NCBI RefSeq assembly: GCF_007279655.1
Contig: NZ_QKWN01000008.1
Span: forward strand, 62,001 to 126,000
Length of the DNA: 64,000 bases
Origin: Robertkochia solimangrovi
GTDB lineage: Bacteria > Bacteroidota > Bacteroidia > Flavobacteriales > Flavobacteriaceae
Direction of reading: 5' to 3'
Position numbers and translations under genes: made by a program. The notes beneath the pieces were generated by a model that worked only from the letters and a program-made list of their open reading frames with translations, did no database searches and had not been told where the DNA came from. This document shows, in pieces, positions 26,880 to 34,687 of this stretch; the stretch's first letter is position 1, and every line of letters begins with the position of its first letter.

Positions 26880-26936
26880 ATCATCGAATTTATTGTACAA
26901 AAACCCTTAATTTTTACCATCATATTGAAATTTTTT

Positions 26937-26944
26937 TAATTTTG
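26937..26944 (+). promoter_or_regulatory. -7 promoter element of the T9SS mini-protein gene
   Basis: TAATTTTG exactly matches TAnnTTTG. A 5' leader of about 55 bases would precede the ATG at 27007. The -33 region is only T-rich. Confidence 0.5.
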
Positions 26945-27006
26945 TTTATTGATAATTAGATATTTAACCTACTTAAAAACTATGTCCAACCACTAAATTT
27001 CACTGA

Positions 27007-27432
27007 ATGAAAATAAAAACTACGTTATTCTTTTGCTTATTAATCCTACAAAATGTACTGTCTGCCCCCACAGAATTACGGAAGGATAATGAGCAAACGA
27101 CACAGAATACTGCCATACCATTTACCGACATGGAAGCTCCTGTCTGGTCGATGGATTACTCCATTCTGGCATATAACCAGTCATGGCAGCATGAAGAAGA
27201 CGTAAAGGTCTTTCCAAATCCCGTCAATCGTAAGGACGCATTGAATGTTACCCTTAAGGGTACCGGGAAAAAGTCCCTGAATTTTTATGATATCACTGGA
27301 AAGCTGGTAAAACAACTCACGACCGAACGTAATGAGATCGCTATTAGTATCGCAGAACTGGGTGTGGGAGTTTATATCCTGAACGTAAAGTCAGATAGCA
27401 TTCAGACCACTAAGAAAGTTATCATTCGATAG
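27007..27432 (+). CDS. Small T9SS type A sorting-domain protein
   Basis: The 141-residue protein has a signal peptide (1-19, ...NVLSA), a middle part of about 45 residues without recognisable domain, and a complete type A sorting domain (about 66-141): VKVFPNPVNRKDALNVTL, then LNFYDITGKLVKQL, GVYILNVKS and the basic end TKKVIIR. The sorting domain sends proteins through the T9SS, after which it is usually removed. With almost no cargo, this protein is either a mini-effector or a peptide precursor. It carries its own promoter. Confidence 0.85.
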   Translation: MKIKTTLFFCLLILQNVLSAPTELRKDNEQTTQNTAIPFTDMEAPVWSMDYSILAYNQSWQHEEDVKVFPNPVNRKDALNVTLKGTGKKSLNFYDITGKLVKQLTTERNEIAISIAELGVGVYILNVKSDSIQTTKKVIIR

Positions 27433-27491
27433 AAGAAACCTAAATTATTCATTTTCGTTTTTACCCGCAGCTAATGTTGGGAATAACTTTG

Positions 27492-27499
27492 TACTTTTG
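27492..27499 (+). promoter_or_regulatory. -7 promoter element of def
   Basis: TACTTTTG exactly matches TAnnTTTG. Transcription would start near 27506, which leaves a leader of about 18 bases for the ATG at 27524 but only about 6 for the ATG at 27512, favouring the former. Confidence 0.6.
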
Positions 27500-27523
27500 C
27501 ATTCCAATTAAATGCAAGTTAAT

Positions 27524-28117
27524 ATGATTCTACCCATAGTGGCTTACGGTGACCCCGTTTTGCGGAAAAAAGGTGAGGACATCAAAAAGGATCATCCTGA
27601 ACTCGATGTGCTTATCGAAAATATGTTTGAAACTATGTACCACGCTTATGGCGTTGGTCTGGCTGCTCCGCAGATAGGTTTACCATTACGTTTGTTTGTC
27701 ATCGATGCCTCCCCGTTCGCAGAGGACGAGGATCTTTCTGAAACTGATCGAAAAACGTTGGAAGGGTTTAAGAAAGTTTTCATAAATCCACAGATTCTTG
27801 AAGAAACCGGTGAAGAGTGGGCCTTCAACGAGGGGTGTCTTAGTATTCCCGATATCAGAGAGGACGTTTACAGAAATCCGGTGATCCGCCTGGAATATTA
27901 CGATGAGAATTTCAACCGCTTCGAAGAAACTTTCGAAGGGTTAGCCGCTAGAGTGATCCAGCACGAATATGATCATATCGAAGGAATCTTGTTTACGGAT
28001 AAACTATCCGGACTCAAAAAGCGTTTACTGAAAGGAAAGCTTGCCAATATATCAAAAGGCAAGGTGAAAGTGGATTATAAAATGAAATTTCCAGCAGCCA
28101 AAAAAGCGCGTGGATGA
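27524..28117 (+). CDS. def: Peptide deformylase
   Basis: A cytoplasmic Fe/Zn hydrolase that removes the N-formyl group from new polypeptides. From the ATG at 27524 it has 197 residues (MILPIVAYGDPVLRKKG). All three family motifs are present: GVGLAAPQIG, EGCLSIP with the metal cysteine, and QHEYDHIEG with the HExxH-type metal histidines and catalytic Glu. An insert between motifs 1 and 2 (PFAEDEDLSETDRKTLEGF) is typical of Bacteroidota type 2 deformylases. Followed by DUF5606, a usual partner in flavobacteria. Confidence 0.96.
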   Translation: MILPIVAYGDPVLRKKGEDIKKDHPELDVLIENMFETMYHAYGVGLAAPQIGLPLRLFVIDASPFAEDEDLSETDRKTLEGFKKVFINPQILEETGEEWAFNEGCLSIPDIREDVYRNPVIRLEYYDENFNRFEETFEGLAARVIQHEYDHIEGILFTDKLSGLKKRLLKGKLANISKGKVKVDYKMKFPAAKKARG

Positions 28118-28162
28118 TTTTGAAAATAAGGTGAAAGCGCAGATATTTGCGCCGTTAAAAAA

Positions 28163-28612
28163 ATGGATATGAGTTTAGATAAGATATTGGCAATATCCGG
28201 GAAACCGGGACTTTATAAATTGATGACTCAGACCCGCACCGGGTTTGTAGCTGAATCCCTGATCGACGGGAAGAAACTTTCCGTAGGCTTGAGAAACAAC
28301 GTAAGCCTTCTTTCAGAGATCGCCATCTATACACTTACCGAAGAAGTACCCTTGAGAGAGGTATTCCAAAAGATCAAAGAAAAAGAAGAAGGAAAGAACA
28401 CCTCTGTTAGTCACAAGGATGATAAAGACACTCTGGAAGAATATTTCTTTGAAATATTACCGGATTACGATGAAGATCGTGTTTATGCGAGTGATATCAA
28501 GAAAGTGATCCAGTGGTATAACCTTCTTATCAATAATGGAATCACCGATTTCTCGGCTCCCGAAAATGAAGAAGCTGAAGAAACCGTTGAACAGGATTCT
28601 GAAGAGAAATAA
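28163..28612 (+). CDS. DUF5606 protein
   Basis: The 149-residue soluble protein starts at the ATG at 28163 or, equally well, at the ATG at 28169 (MSLDKILAISGKPGLYKL). It contains the DUF5606 pattern of flavobacteria: an ISGKPGLYKLMTQTRTGFV beta unit, a SLIDGKKLSVG strand, then a LPDYDEDRVYASDIKKVIQW block and a C-terminal acidic tail. The first 60 residues look like a small beta-barrel, the rest is helical. Function unknown; it is nearly always next to def and mazG in this family, here separated from mazG by three genes. Confidence 0.88.
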   Translation: MDMSLDKILAISGKPGLYKLMTQTRTGFVAESLIDGKKLSVGLRNNVSLLSEIAIYTLTEEVPLREVFQKIKEKEEGKNTSVSHKDDKDTLEEYFFEILPDYDEDRVYASDIKKVIQWYNLLINNGITDFSAPENEEAEETVEQDSEEK

Positions 28613-28643
28613 AAGTTATTAAACATTATTTGTTAATTACTTG

Positions 28644-28674
28644 AAGCCTTCCCATACGGAAGGCTTTATTTTTT
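28644..28674 (+). terminator. Terminator after the def-DUF5606 operon
   Basis: A 9-bp stem AAGCCTTCC/GGAAGGCTT with loop CATAC is followed by TATTTTTT. It ends the transcript 32 bases after the DUF5606 stop. Confidence 0.9.
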
Positions 28675-28747
28675 GCGTTATTTTTAAGAAGATATAAGGA
28701 TTTGGAAGTTTTACGACTAAATCTTTAGCAACCAACCTAACATATTC

Positions 28748-29257
28748 ATGATTTATCAAACGACTATTGATAACTTCAATAATCTGAAATTAGTCATCGG
28801 GCAATTATCAGCCAAAGAATACACCACTCCGCTGAAAGTGCTCAATGGTTCTACGATCGGAATGCATATCCGTCACATTCTTGAATTCTATCAATGCCTG
28901 ATGGAAGGAAAGCAGAGCGGAGAAGTAAATTATGACGATCGCAGACGAGATAAGATGATAGAATCAGATCCGGGGTTTGCCTTGGGAGTGTTAGGGGATA
29001 TCGCTGATGGTATTGATCATTCTCGTATGGAGATCCCGATGAAGTTGTTGTATAATTATGATACTTCCTGTCATTCCAAAGGTGAAATAGTCCCTACTTC
29101 TCTTAGGCGTGAACTCATTTATAATCTTGAGCATCTGATCCATCATCTGGCCATAATTAAGATCGGAATTCAGGCTATGAAGCCCGATCTTTTGCTGGAC
29201 AAAAATTTCGGAGTTGCGGTTTCTACAGTCAGAAACAATAATTTATGTGCACAGTAA
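28748..29257 (+). CDS. DinB-family protein
   Basis: The 169-residue protein has the four-helix DinB/YfiT layout. Possible metal ligands are H40 or H43 in the second helix (IGMHIRHILEF) and H129, H132 and H133 in the last conserved helix (NLEHLIHHLAIIKIG). The superfamily includes metal-dependent bacillithiol- and mycothiol-S-transferases and EgtB-type domains, but the reaction here is unknown. It is the first gene of a three-gene set: its 3' end overlaps the NRDE gene by 13 bases, implying translational coupling. Confidence 0.85.
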   Translation: MIYQTTIDNFNNLKLVIGQLSAKEYTTPLKVLNGSTIGMHIRHILEFYQCLMEGKQSGEVNYDDRRRDKMIESDPGFALGVLGDIADGIDHSRMEIPMKLLYNYDTSCHSKGEIVPTSLRRELIYNLEHLIHHLAIIKIGIQAMKPDLLLDKNFGVAVSTVRNNNLCAQ

Positions 29258-29943
29258 CCTATATCCCCGACGCTAAAGGTTATACTCTTACTTCAAATCG
29301 GGATGAAGATCCTTCAAGAATGACCCTGCCTCCAAGGCATATCACAGTGTCTACCTATAAGTCTATCGTCGCACCGGTAGATAAAGAAAAGGGAGGTACC
29401 TGGATCGCTACCGATAATCTCGGCCGCACCGCATGCCTTTTAAACGGTGCTTTTATGAAGCATAAGAGAAAGTCATTCTATAAAAGAAGCCGTGGAAGTC
29501 TTATCCCTGAAGCCTATTCATATGCGAATTTCCATGAGTTTATGTGTTGTGCAATCCTGGAAGGGATCGAGCCCTTTACGTTGATCCTTATCGATGAATT
29601 ACTTCAGGTGCTGATCTGGGATGGGGCCAAGAAATATATCCAGTACCTGAACACTGACAGACCTCATATATGGTCTTCCATTACCTTGTATGATTTTAAA
29701 GTGCAGGAGCATAAACAACAGATATTTCGCGATTTTTCAGAAGAACATGAGGCGCCAACTCCGGATGTGATACTGGATTTACACGGACTTAAAGGTTCTG
29801 GTGAATTCGTTCTGGACCGTCAGGAAGTTAGAACTACCAGTATAACACAGGTAGTTTCAAGAGGACTCACCAGTAATATTCAGTATTTCGAGATGAATCC
29901 CGTGATGCACGAGCAAAGACAGTATGATGAACTTAAGCAATGA
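29245..29943 (+). CDS. NRDE (TANGO2) family protein
   Basis: The 232-residue protein starts MCTVTYIP, so removal of Met would expose Cys2, the presumed nucleophile of this Ntn-hydrolase-like family. The naming motif is S17-N-R-D-E-D, followed by PPRHITV, a GGTWIATDNLGRTACLLNG block with strictly conserved glycine and tryptophan, and FTLILID. Human TANGO2 is linked to heme or acyl-lipid handling, and the bacterial role is unknown. The stop TGA overlaps the ATG of the ATP-grasp gene (ATGA), and the start overlaps the DinB gene, so the three are tightly coupled. Confidence 0.9.
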   Translation: MCTVTYIPDAKGYTLTSNRDEDPSRMTLPPRHITVSTYKSIVAPVDKEKGGTWIATDNLGRTACLLNGAFMKHKRKSFYKRSRGSLIPEAYSYANFHEFMCCAILEGIEPFTLILIDELLQVLIWDGAKKYIQYLNTDRPHIWSSITLYDFKVQEHKQQIFRDFSEEHEAPTPDVILDLHGLKGSGEFVLDRQEVRTTSITQVVSRGLTSNIQYFEMNPVMHEQRQYDELKQ

Positions 29944-30980
29944 CGACCTTAAGAAAATTTTGGATCAAATGCAGTTCCTGGGAATATTGGCCGATGTGGA
30001 TTCTTTATATTCCGGTTGTTCTTCAACACGGATGGTTGTCGGTTAAGACGAGAAGCCTCTTTTTTTTTCTAAAGGTAAATCCCGGTATTAAAAAAGGTTT
30101 TATCCTTAGCGATCCCAAATGGGAATCGTTCAAACTGGTTCCGTCCGAGTTCCTACCCATTACAATTTTACTCAGTAAAGGTGAATCGGTAGCTGTTAAG
30201 CTCAGGCTATTTCAGAAGTCCGGACTTGATTTCCCGGTGATCCTGAAACCGGATGTAGGGTTTCGCGGGTTGCAGGTGCAAAAAGTGACCGATCTGGATA
30301 TGTTAAAAAGACAACTTGAATCCGGTCCCGATATCGATATGTTAGTACAGGAATTCGTAGCGCTGCCTGCTGAGTTCGGAGTCTTCTATTACCGGATTCC
30401 AGACCGGGAATCCGGATGTATTCCTTCACTTACCTGTAAGGAGTTCCTGTCGGTGACCGGAAACGGTGTGCATACCGTTGCTGCTCTAATAGCCGGTAAT
30501 GATCGTGCCTTCCTGCAATTCGATCGCTTGCAGCGTAAAATGATCAGGTTATGGAACAGTATCCCGGAAAAAGGTGAAATTGTCCCGCTCGAACCGATCG
30601 GCAATCATAATCGGGGTACAAAATTCCTCAATGGAAACGATCTCATCGATTCAGAACTACTGGAGGTTTTCGACCGTTTGAATGATCGTATGCCTGGTTT
30701 TAATTTTGGTCGCTTCGATATTAGGGCGGCCTCCTTTGAACATTTGAAGGCGGGAGATTTCAAGATCCTTGAAGTGAATGGGATCGGAGCTGAACCAACA
30801 CATGTTTATCATCCCGGATATAGTCTTTTTAAGGCCTGGTTTGATATGGCGAAATTGTGGCGGATCGCTGCAGAAATCGCGATCGGTCATCGGGTAAATG
30901 GGGAGCGTTTTCCTGTGTATTCTGAGGCAAAAGCACGTTATTTGCAATACAGAAATTATAAGAAACATCTCGTTTACTGA
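29940..30980 (+). CDS. ATP-grasp ligase-like protein with N-terminal hydrophobic region
   Basis: The 346-residue protein has an aromatic, hydrophobic N-terminus (residues 15-45: WPMWILYIPVVL and FFFLK), probably membrane-associated. An ATP-grasp fold follows: L102-K-P-D strand lysine, G-F-R-G glycine turn (107-110), M134-L-V-Q-E hinge, G257-R-F-D-I-R and E278-V-N-G, the last giving Mg2+ ligands as in D-Ala-D-Ala ligase-like enzymes. It should join a carboxylate to an amine or thiol using ATP; substrate unknown. It is coupled by an ATGA overlap to the NRDE gene and followed 11 bases later by mazG. Confidence 0.85.
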   Translation: MTTLRKFWIKCSSWEYWPMWILYIPVVLQHGWLSVKTRSLFFFLKVNPGIKKGFILSDPKWESFKLVPSEFLPITILLSKGESVAVKLRLFQKSGLDFPVILKPDVGFRGLQVQKVTDLDMLKRQLESGPDIDMLVQEFVALPAEFGVFYYRIPDRESGCIPSLTCKEFLSVTGNGVHTVAALIAGNDRAFLQFDRLQRKMIRLWNSIPEKGEIVPLEPIGNHNRGTKFLNGNDLIDSELLEVFDRLNDRMPGFNFGRFDIRAASFEHLKAGDFKILEVNGIGAEPTHVYHPGYSLFKAWFDMAKLWRIAAEIAIGHRVNGERFPVYSEAKARYLQYRNYKKHLVY

Positions 30981-30991
30981 ATCGAATCGCT

Positions 30992-31768
30992 ATGAAGAAT
31001 TCCCGTGAAGCACAATTGAAGGCCTTTGATCGACTCCTGACCATTATGGATGAATTGAGAGAACAATGTCCGTGGGATCGCAAACAAACCTTCGAGTCTC
31101 TAAGACACCTGACCATTGAAGAAACCTATGAATTGGGGGATGCGATATTAGATAAAGACCTTCAGGAGATCAAGAAGGAATTGGGAGATGTGCTCCTGCA
31201 TATTGTTTTCTATGCGAAGATCGGCAGTGAGACCGGTGATTTCGATATCGCCGATGTGGCAAATTCCATCTGCGATAAACTGATCGACCGCCATCCCCAT
31301 ATCTATGGAGATATCGAGGTGGAAGATGAAGAAGAAGTTAAACGCAACTGGGAAAACCTAAAACTAAAGGAAGGAAAGAAAAGCGTACTGGAAGGAGTAC
31401 CGAATAGTCTTCCTGCACTGGTAAAAGCTAACCGTATTCAGGATAAGGTCGCCGGGGTTGGATTTGACTGGGAAGAACCGGCACAAGTCTGGGAGAAACT
31501 GGAAGAGGAACTTTCGGAGTTTAAAGCCGAGGTGGAAAAAGGAGATCAGGATCTTATCGAAGCAGAATTTGGAGATGTGATGTTCTCTATGATCAACTAT
31601 GCAAGATTTTTAAAGGTGAACCCGGAGAATGCACTGGAACGCACCAATAAGAAGTTCATCAAGCGCTTTAAGTATCTGGAAGGAAAAGCCGCAGAGGCCG
31701 GTAAAGCTCTGAAAGATATGACCCTGGCGGAAATGGATGTCTTTTGGGAAGAGGCTAAAAAGTTATAG
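30992..31768 (+). CDS. mazG: Nucleoside triphosphate pyrophosphohydrolase MazG
   Basis: MazG hydrolyses (d)NTPs to NMP and pyrophosphate and cleans the nucleotide pool. The 258-residue protein has two MazG domains. The first (20-110) has CPWDRKQTFESLRHLTIEE, with the EExxE12-28ExxD metal motif seen as EETYELGDAI then KKELGDVLLH. The second (150-245) has EELSEFKAEV then EAEFGDVMFS. It lies directly after the ATP-grasp gene (11 bases), on the same transcript or with an internal promoter. The ordinary neighbour DUF5606 is displaced by three genes. Confidence 0.94.
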   Translation: MKNSREAQLKAFDRLLTIMDELREQCPWDRKQTFESLRHLTIEETYELGDAILDKDLQEIKKELGDVLLHIVFYAKIGSETGDFDIADVANSICDKLIDRHPHIYGDIEVEDEEEVKRNWENLKLKEGKKSVLEGVPNSLPALVKANRIQDKVAGVGFDWEEPAQVWEKLEEELSEFKAEVEKGDQDLIEAEFGDVMFSMINYARFLKVNPENALERTNKKFIKRFKYLEGKAAEAGKALKDMTLAEMDVFWEEAKKL

Positions 31769-31779
31769 GAATTATAACT

Positions 31780-31787
31780 TATCTTTG
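31780..31787 (+). promoter_or_regulatory. -7 promoter element before the MATE transporter
   Basis: TATCTTTG exactly matches TAnnTTTG, 18 bases before the ATG at 31806. Just upstream, at 31760-31780, an 8-bp hairpin (AAGTTATA/TATAACTT) overlaps the mazG stop codon. Confidence 0.45.
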
Positions 31788-31805
31788 CTGCGCTAAATCT
31801 CGGGG

Positions 31806-33206
31806 ATGTTACTTCATAAATACACTAAAGAATTCCGGTATAATATTAAACTGGCGTACCCTGTCATGCTGGGTATGCTGGGTCACACCTTCGTTGCTTT
31901 TGCCGATAATATCATGGTAGGGCAGCTGGGAACTGCTGAACTTGCAGCAGTATCTCTGGGGAATAGTTTCATCTTTGTAGCAATGTCACTGGGAATCGGA
32001 TTTTCCACGGCGATCACGCCGCTCGTTGCGGAAGCGGATGCGGCCGGAGATCTGGAAAAAGGGAGGTCGTCCTTTCTGCACGGATTGGTTATTTGTACGG
32101 TGTTAGGGGTTTTTCTCTTTCTGTTGATGTTGCTGGCAAAACCACTGATGCATATCATGGAACAACCGGAAGAAGTGGTGACCCTTGCGATACCATACCT
32201 GGATCTGGTGGCTTTTTCCATGATCCCACTCGTTATGTTTCAGGCATTAAAGCAATTTTCCGACGGACTTTCACTGACCAAGTATCCCATGTATGCTACG
32301 GTATTGTCGAATATCATCAATATCACCCTTAATTATCTGTTGATCTTCGGTAAATTCGGTTTTCCGCAGCTGGGTATCATCGGTGCGGCGATCGGAACTC
32401 TTGTGTCCAGGATCGTTATGGTGATTTTCCTTTGGGTGATCTTTCATAAAAATCGCAGAACTGAACCTTTTGTAACCGGGATAAGAAAATTTTCCTTCCA
32501 TCGCAATATGGTTGGTAAGATTGTGAATCTCGGCCTTCCTTCTGCGTTACAGATGTTCTTTGAGGTAGGTATATTTACGGCAGCAATTTGGCTCAGCGGT
32601 GTATTGGGAACGAATCCTCAGGCGGCGAATCAGATCGCTCTGAACCTCTCCAGTATGACCTATATGGTAGGGGTTGGATTAAGCGTGGCAGCCATGATCA
32701 GGGTAGGAAATCAAAAAGGGTTGAAGAATTATATGGAATTGCGAAGAATCGCTATTTCGATCTTTGCACTCACCTTTATCGTGGAGATCGTATTTGCCCT
32801 TTTCTTTATTATTTTCAGGTTCTGGTTACCTACGATCTATCTGGATCAAAACGATCTGGTGAATGAGGTAGATAACATTGAGGTGATCGGGATTGCATCG
32901 AGATTGTTACTGGTAGCCGCCTTCTTTCAGATTTCAGATGGCTTTCAGGTAGTCTTTTTGGGAGCGTTACGCGGACTTCAGGATGTGTGGATTCCGATGG
33001 GGATCACACTGGTGGCCTACTGGTTCGTAGGCTTTCCGATCTCTTTTTATTTCGGATTACATACCGGAGCCGAAAGTATGGGTATCTGGGCAGGTTTATT
33101 GGCAGGACTGACCACGGCAGCCATATTCTTGTATTTCAGGTTTAATTATATGACCCGAAAATTGATCACAGAAAACAGTTACAAGCAACAGGCCGTTGCT
33201 TCATAA
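31806..33206 (+). CDS. MATE-family multidrug efflux transporter
   Basis: A Na+- or H+-driven inner-membrane exporter of cationic drugs or metabolites. The 466-residue protein has twelve predicted helices in two homologous halves: the first starts near residue 15 with LAYPVMLGMLGHTFVAFADN, and the second near 235 with GLPSALQMFFEVGIF. Conserved features are the MVGQLGTAELAAVSLG stretch of the first half and GVGLSVAAMIRVGNQKG of the second. The transported compound is not evident. It lies 38 bases after mazG and probably shares transcription with it in part. Confidence 0.93.
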   Translation: MLLHKYTKEFRYNIKLAYPVMLGMLGHTFVAFADNIMVGQLGTAELAAVSLGNSFIFVAMSLGIGFSTAITPLVAEADAAGDLEKGRSSFLHGLVICTVLGVFLFLLMLLAKPLMHIMEQPEEVVTLAIPYLDLVAFSMIPLVMFQALKQFSDGLSLTKYPMYATVLSNIINITLNYLLIFGKFGFPQLGIIGAAIGTLVSRIVMVIFLWVIFHKNRRTEPFVTGIRKFSFHRNMVGKIVNLGLPSALQMFFEVGIFTAAIWLSGVLGTNPQAANQIALNLSSMTYMVGVGLSVAAMIRVGNQKGLKNYMELRRIAISIFALTFIVEIVFALFFIIFRFWLPTIYLDQNDLVNEVDNIEVIGIASRLLLVAAFFQISDGFQVVFLGALRGLQDVWIPMGITLVAYWFVGFPISFYFGLHTGAESMGIWAGLLAGLTTAAIFLYFRFNYMTRKLITENSYKQQAVAS

Positions 33207-33217
33207 AATAGAATACT

Positions 33218-33445
33218 ATGGAATTACCTAAGTTTTTACTCGGTGATAACACCGATTTCCCGGATGCGATCTTTATAGTGCATACCGAATATCCAAGATT
33301 CATTATCAATCTGGAGAACGATGAAGTAGAATGGCTGGAAGAATTCAGTCAGGAAGATGAAAAGGAGCTCGCTTCCGAAGCAGAGAACCTGATCAACGCT
33401 GCCAATGAGTTCTACGATCGGGAGATCAGCAGGTACGAAGACTAA
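33218..33445 (+). CDS. Small acidic conserved protein
   Basis: The 75-residue protein is strongly acidic (Asp and Glu make up about a third of the C-terminal half). It starts MELPKFLLGDNTDFPDAIFIVHTEYPRFI, a beta-turn-beta unit, and ends in a helix with EWLEEFSQEDEKELAS. No signal or membrane segment. I recognise it only as a small conserved flavobacterial protein without a named function. It sits 11 bases after the MATE gene and 22 before the PAP2 gene, so it is probably cotranscribed. Confidence 0.75.
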   Translation: MELPKFLLGDNTDFPDAIFIVHTEYPRFIINLENDEVEWLEEFSQEDEKELASEAENLINAANEFYDREISRYED

Positions 33446-33467
33446 TCCCTAAAACTGAACTAATATA

Positions 33468-34040
33468 ATGCTCGATAAACTGATCGCCCTTGATAAGGAG
33501 CTTTTTGTCTATCTCAATGGGATGGGTAATGAGAACTGGGATGCCTTTTGGATGTTCATCACGAATAAATGGTCATCCGTTCCTCTTTACGTCTTACTGT
33601 TGCTGATCTGTATCTATTATTTCAATTGGAAGAAAACACTTTTGATCCTTGTGATTACGGCACTGATGATCACCTCAGCCGATCAGCTGGCAAATTTGTT
33701 TAAATACGGATTTGAGCGTTTGAGACCCTGTCATGATGCTTCACTGGCGGGCATGATCCGTGTAGTTAAGGAAGGATGCGGAGGCCAGTTCGGATATTTT
33801 TCTGCACATGCAGCAAATGCCCTGACCGTGGCAACCTTCTTCAGTCTTCTATTCAAACAGCGAATACCGGTGGTTCCTTACATTTTATTGGTTTGGGCAT
33901 TGGTCGTAACCTATAGCAGAATCTACATCGGGGTTCATTTTCCACTGGATGTGATCACCGGAATGTGTTTTGGAATGCTGATCGGTTGGGGAAGTTATCG
34001 TCTTTTCAGGCTTGGCTGTAAGTATCTTCCCCTTTACTGA
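33468..34040 (+). CDS. PAP2-family membrane phosphatase
   Basis: The 190-residue protein has five to six hydrophobic helices and the three phosphatase motifs: K79-x6-R-P87 (KYGFERLRP), S112-A-H114 in FSAHAANA (the usual form is PSGH; an SxH variant is common in Bacteroidota), and S150-R-x5-H157-x3-D161. It probably dephosphorylates undecaprenyl pyrophosphate or another lipid phosphate on the periplasmic side, or removes a lipid A phosphate. Its last 35 bases overlap the opposite-strand gene at 34006. The operon to its right handles polyprenyl-linked sugars. Confidence 0.9.
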   Translation: MLDKLIALDKELFVYLNGMGNENWDAFWMFITNKWSSVPLYVLLLLICIYYFNWKKTLLILVITALMITSADQLANLFKYGFERLRPCHDASLAGMIRVVKEGCGGQFGYFSAHAANALTVATFFSLLFKQRIPVVPYILLVWALVVTYSRIYIGVHFPLDVITGMCFGMLIGWGSYRLFRLGCKYLPLY

Positions 34041-34686
34041 ATATAAAAGCGTTCAGCGGATTCAGGAAAATCAAAAAGAAGACAACACCAAAGGCGAGTT
34101 CATAGACCTCCCACTTTCTGTCGGCAGGAATCAAAGCCACGATAAGTGTAGATACGATAAATGCGATGGTATGATGCCATTTAACGATAGGAAGTGCAAA
34201 CCGGTCTGCCATTTTCTTGATCCATGCATTTCTGCGATAAAATATGGGAAGAACAAGGAGGTAGATCACCATTCCAACCATAAGCAACTGACTAAAAATG
34301 ATCTTGTTTATTTTTTTACCACCTACAACAAGGTTATGAAGATTAGTTTCTCCCTGAGCATTATTCTCAAGGAAATATTCTCCCGATTGAATATCGAAAA
34401 TTCGCTGCCCCCAGGAAATCTCTTCTCCGGCTCCGAACAGAAAAACAACAGCGCAGGCGAAAACCCCGAGTTTCCAGTACCATGATTTCGATCGGCCGGT
34501 TGTGAAAAGGCGGTAAAAACTAAGGATACTGATACAAAGTAACATGATAGCGGTACCGTATTCCACCGTTCCGTCTTCAACCGTGAAAACATCATTGAAG
34601 AAATCAACATCGGTGAATCCTAGGTAAAGACTGTAGATAAAGGTGATCACTAAAAATAGATAGCCGTATTTGTCTGTTCTGGTCAT
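34006..34686 (-). CDS. Membrane protein with a GEEISWGQR motif
   Basis: The 226-residue protein has six or seven hydrophobic helices. Between the third and fourth lies GAGEEISWGQRIFD and then LENNAQGETNLHNL, a conserved loop rich in Glu, His and Asn that looks like an active site. The paired glutamates before a helix recall CPBP-type intramembrane enzymes, but the other motifs do not fit, so I leave it unnamed. It is the last gene of the operon GT2 - LAB_N - GT39 - this gene (1 base after the GT39 stop) and overlaps the PAP2 gene tail to tail by 35 bases. Confidence 0.8.
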   Translation of the reverse strand: MTRTDKYGYLFLVITFIYSLYLGFTDVDFFNDVFTVEDGTVEYGTAIMLLCISILSFYRLFTTGRSKSWYWKLGVFACAVVFLFGAGEEISWGQRIFDIQSGEYFLENNAQGETNLHNLVVGGKKINKIIFSQLLMVGMVIYLLVLPIFYRRNAWIKKMADRFALPIVKWHHTIAFIVSTLIVALIPADRKWEVYELAFGVVFFLIFLNPLNAFIFSKGEDTYSQA

Positions 34687-34687
34687 T

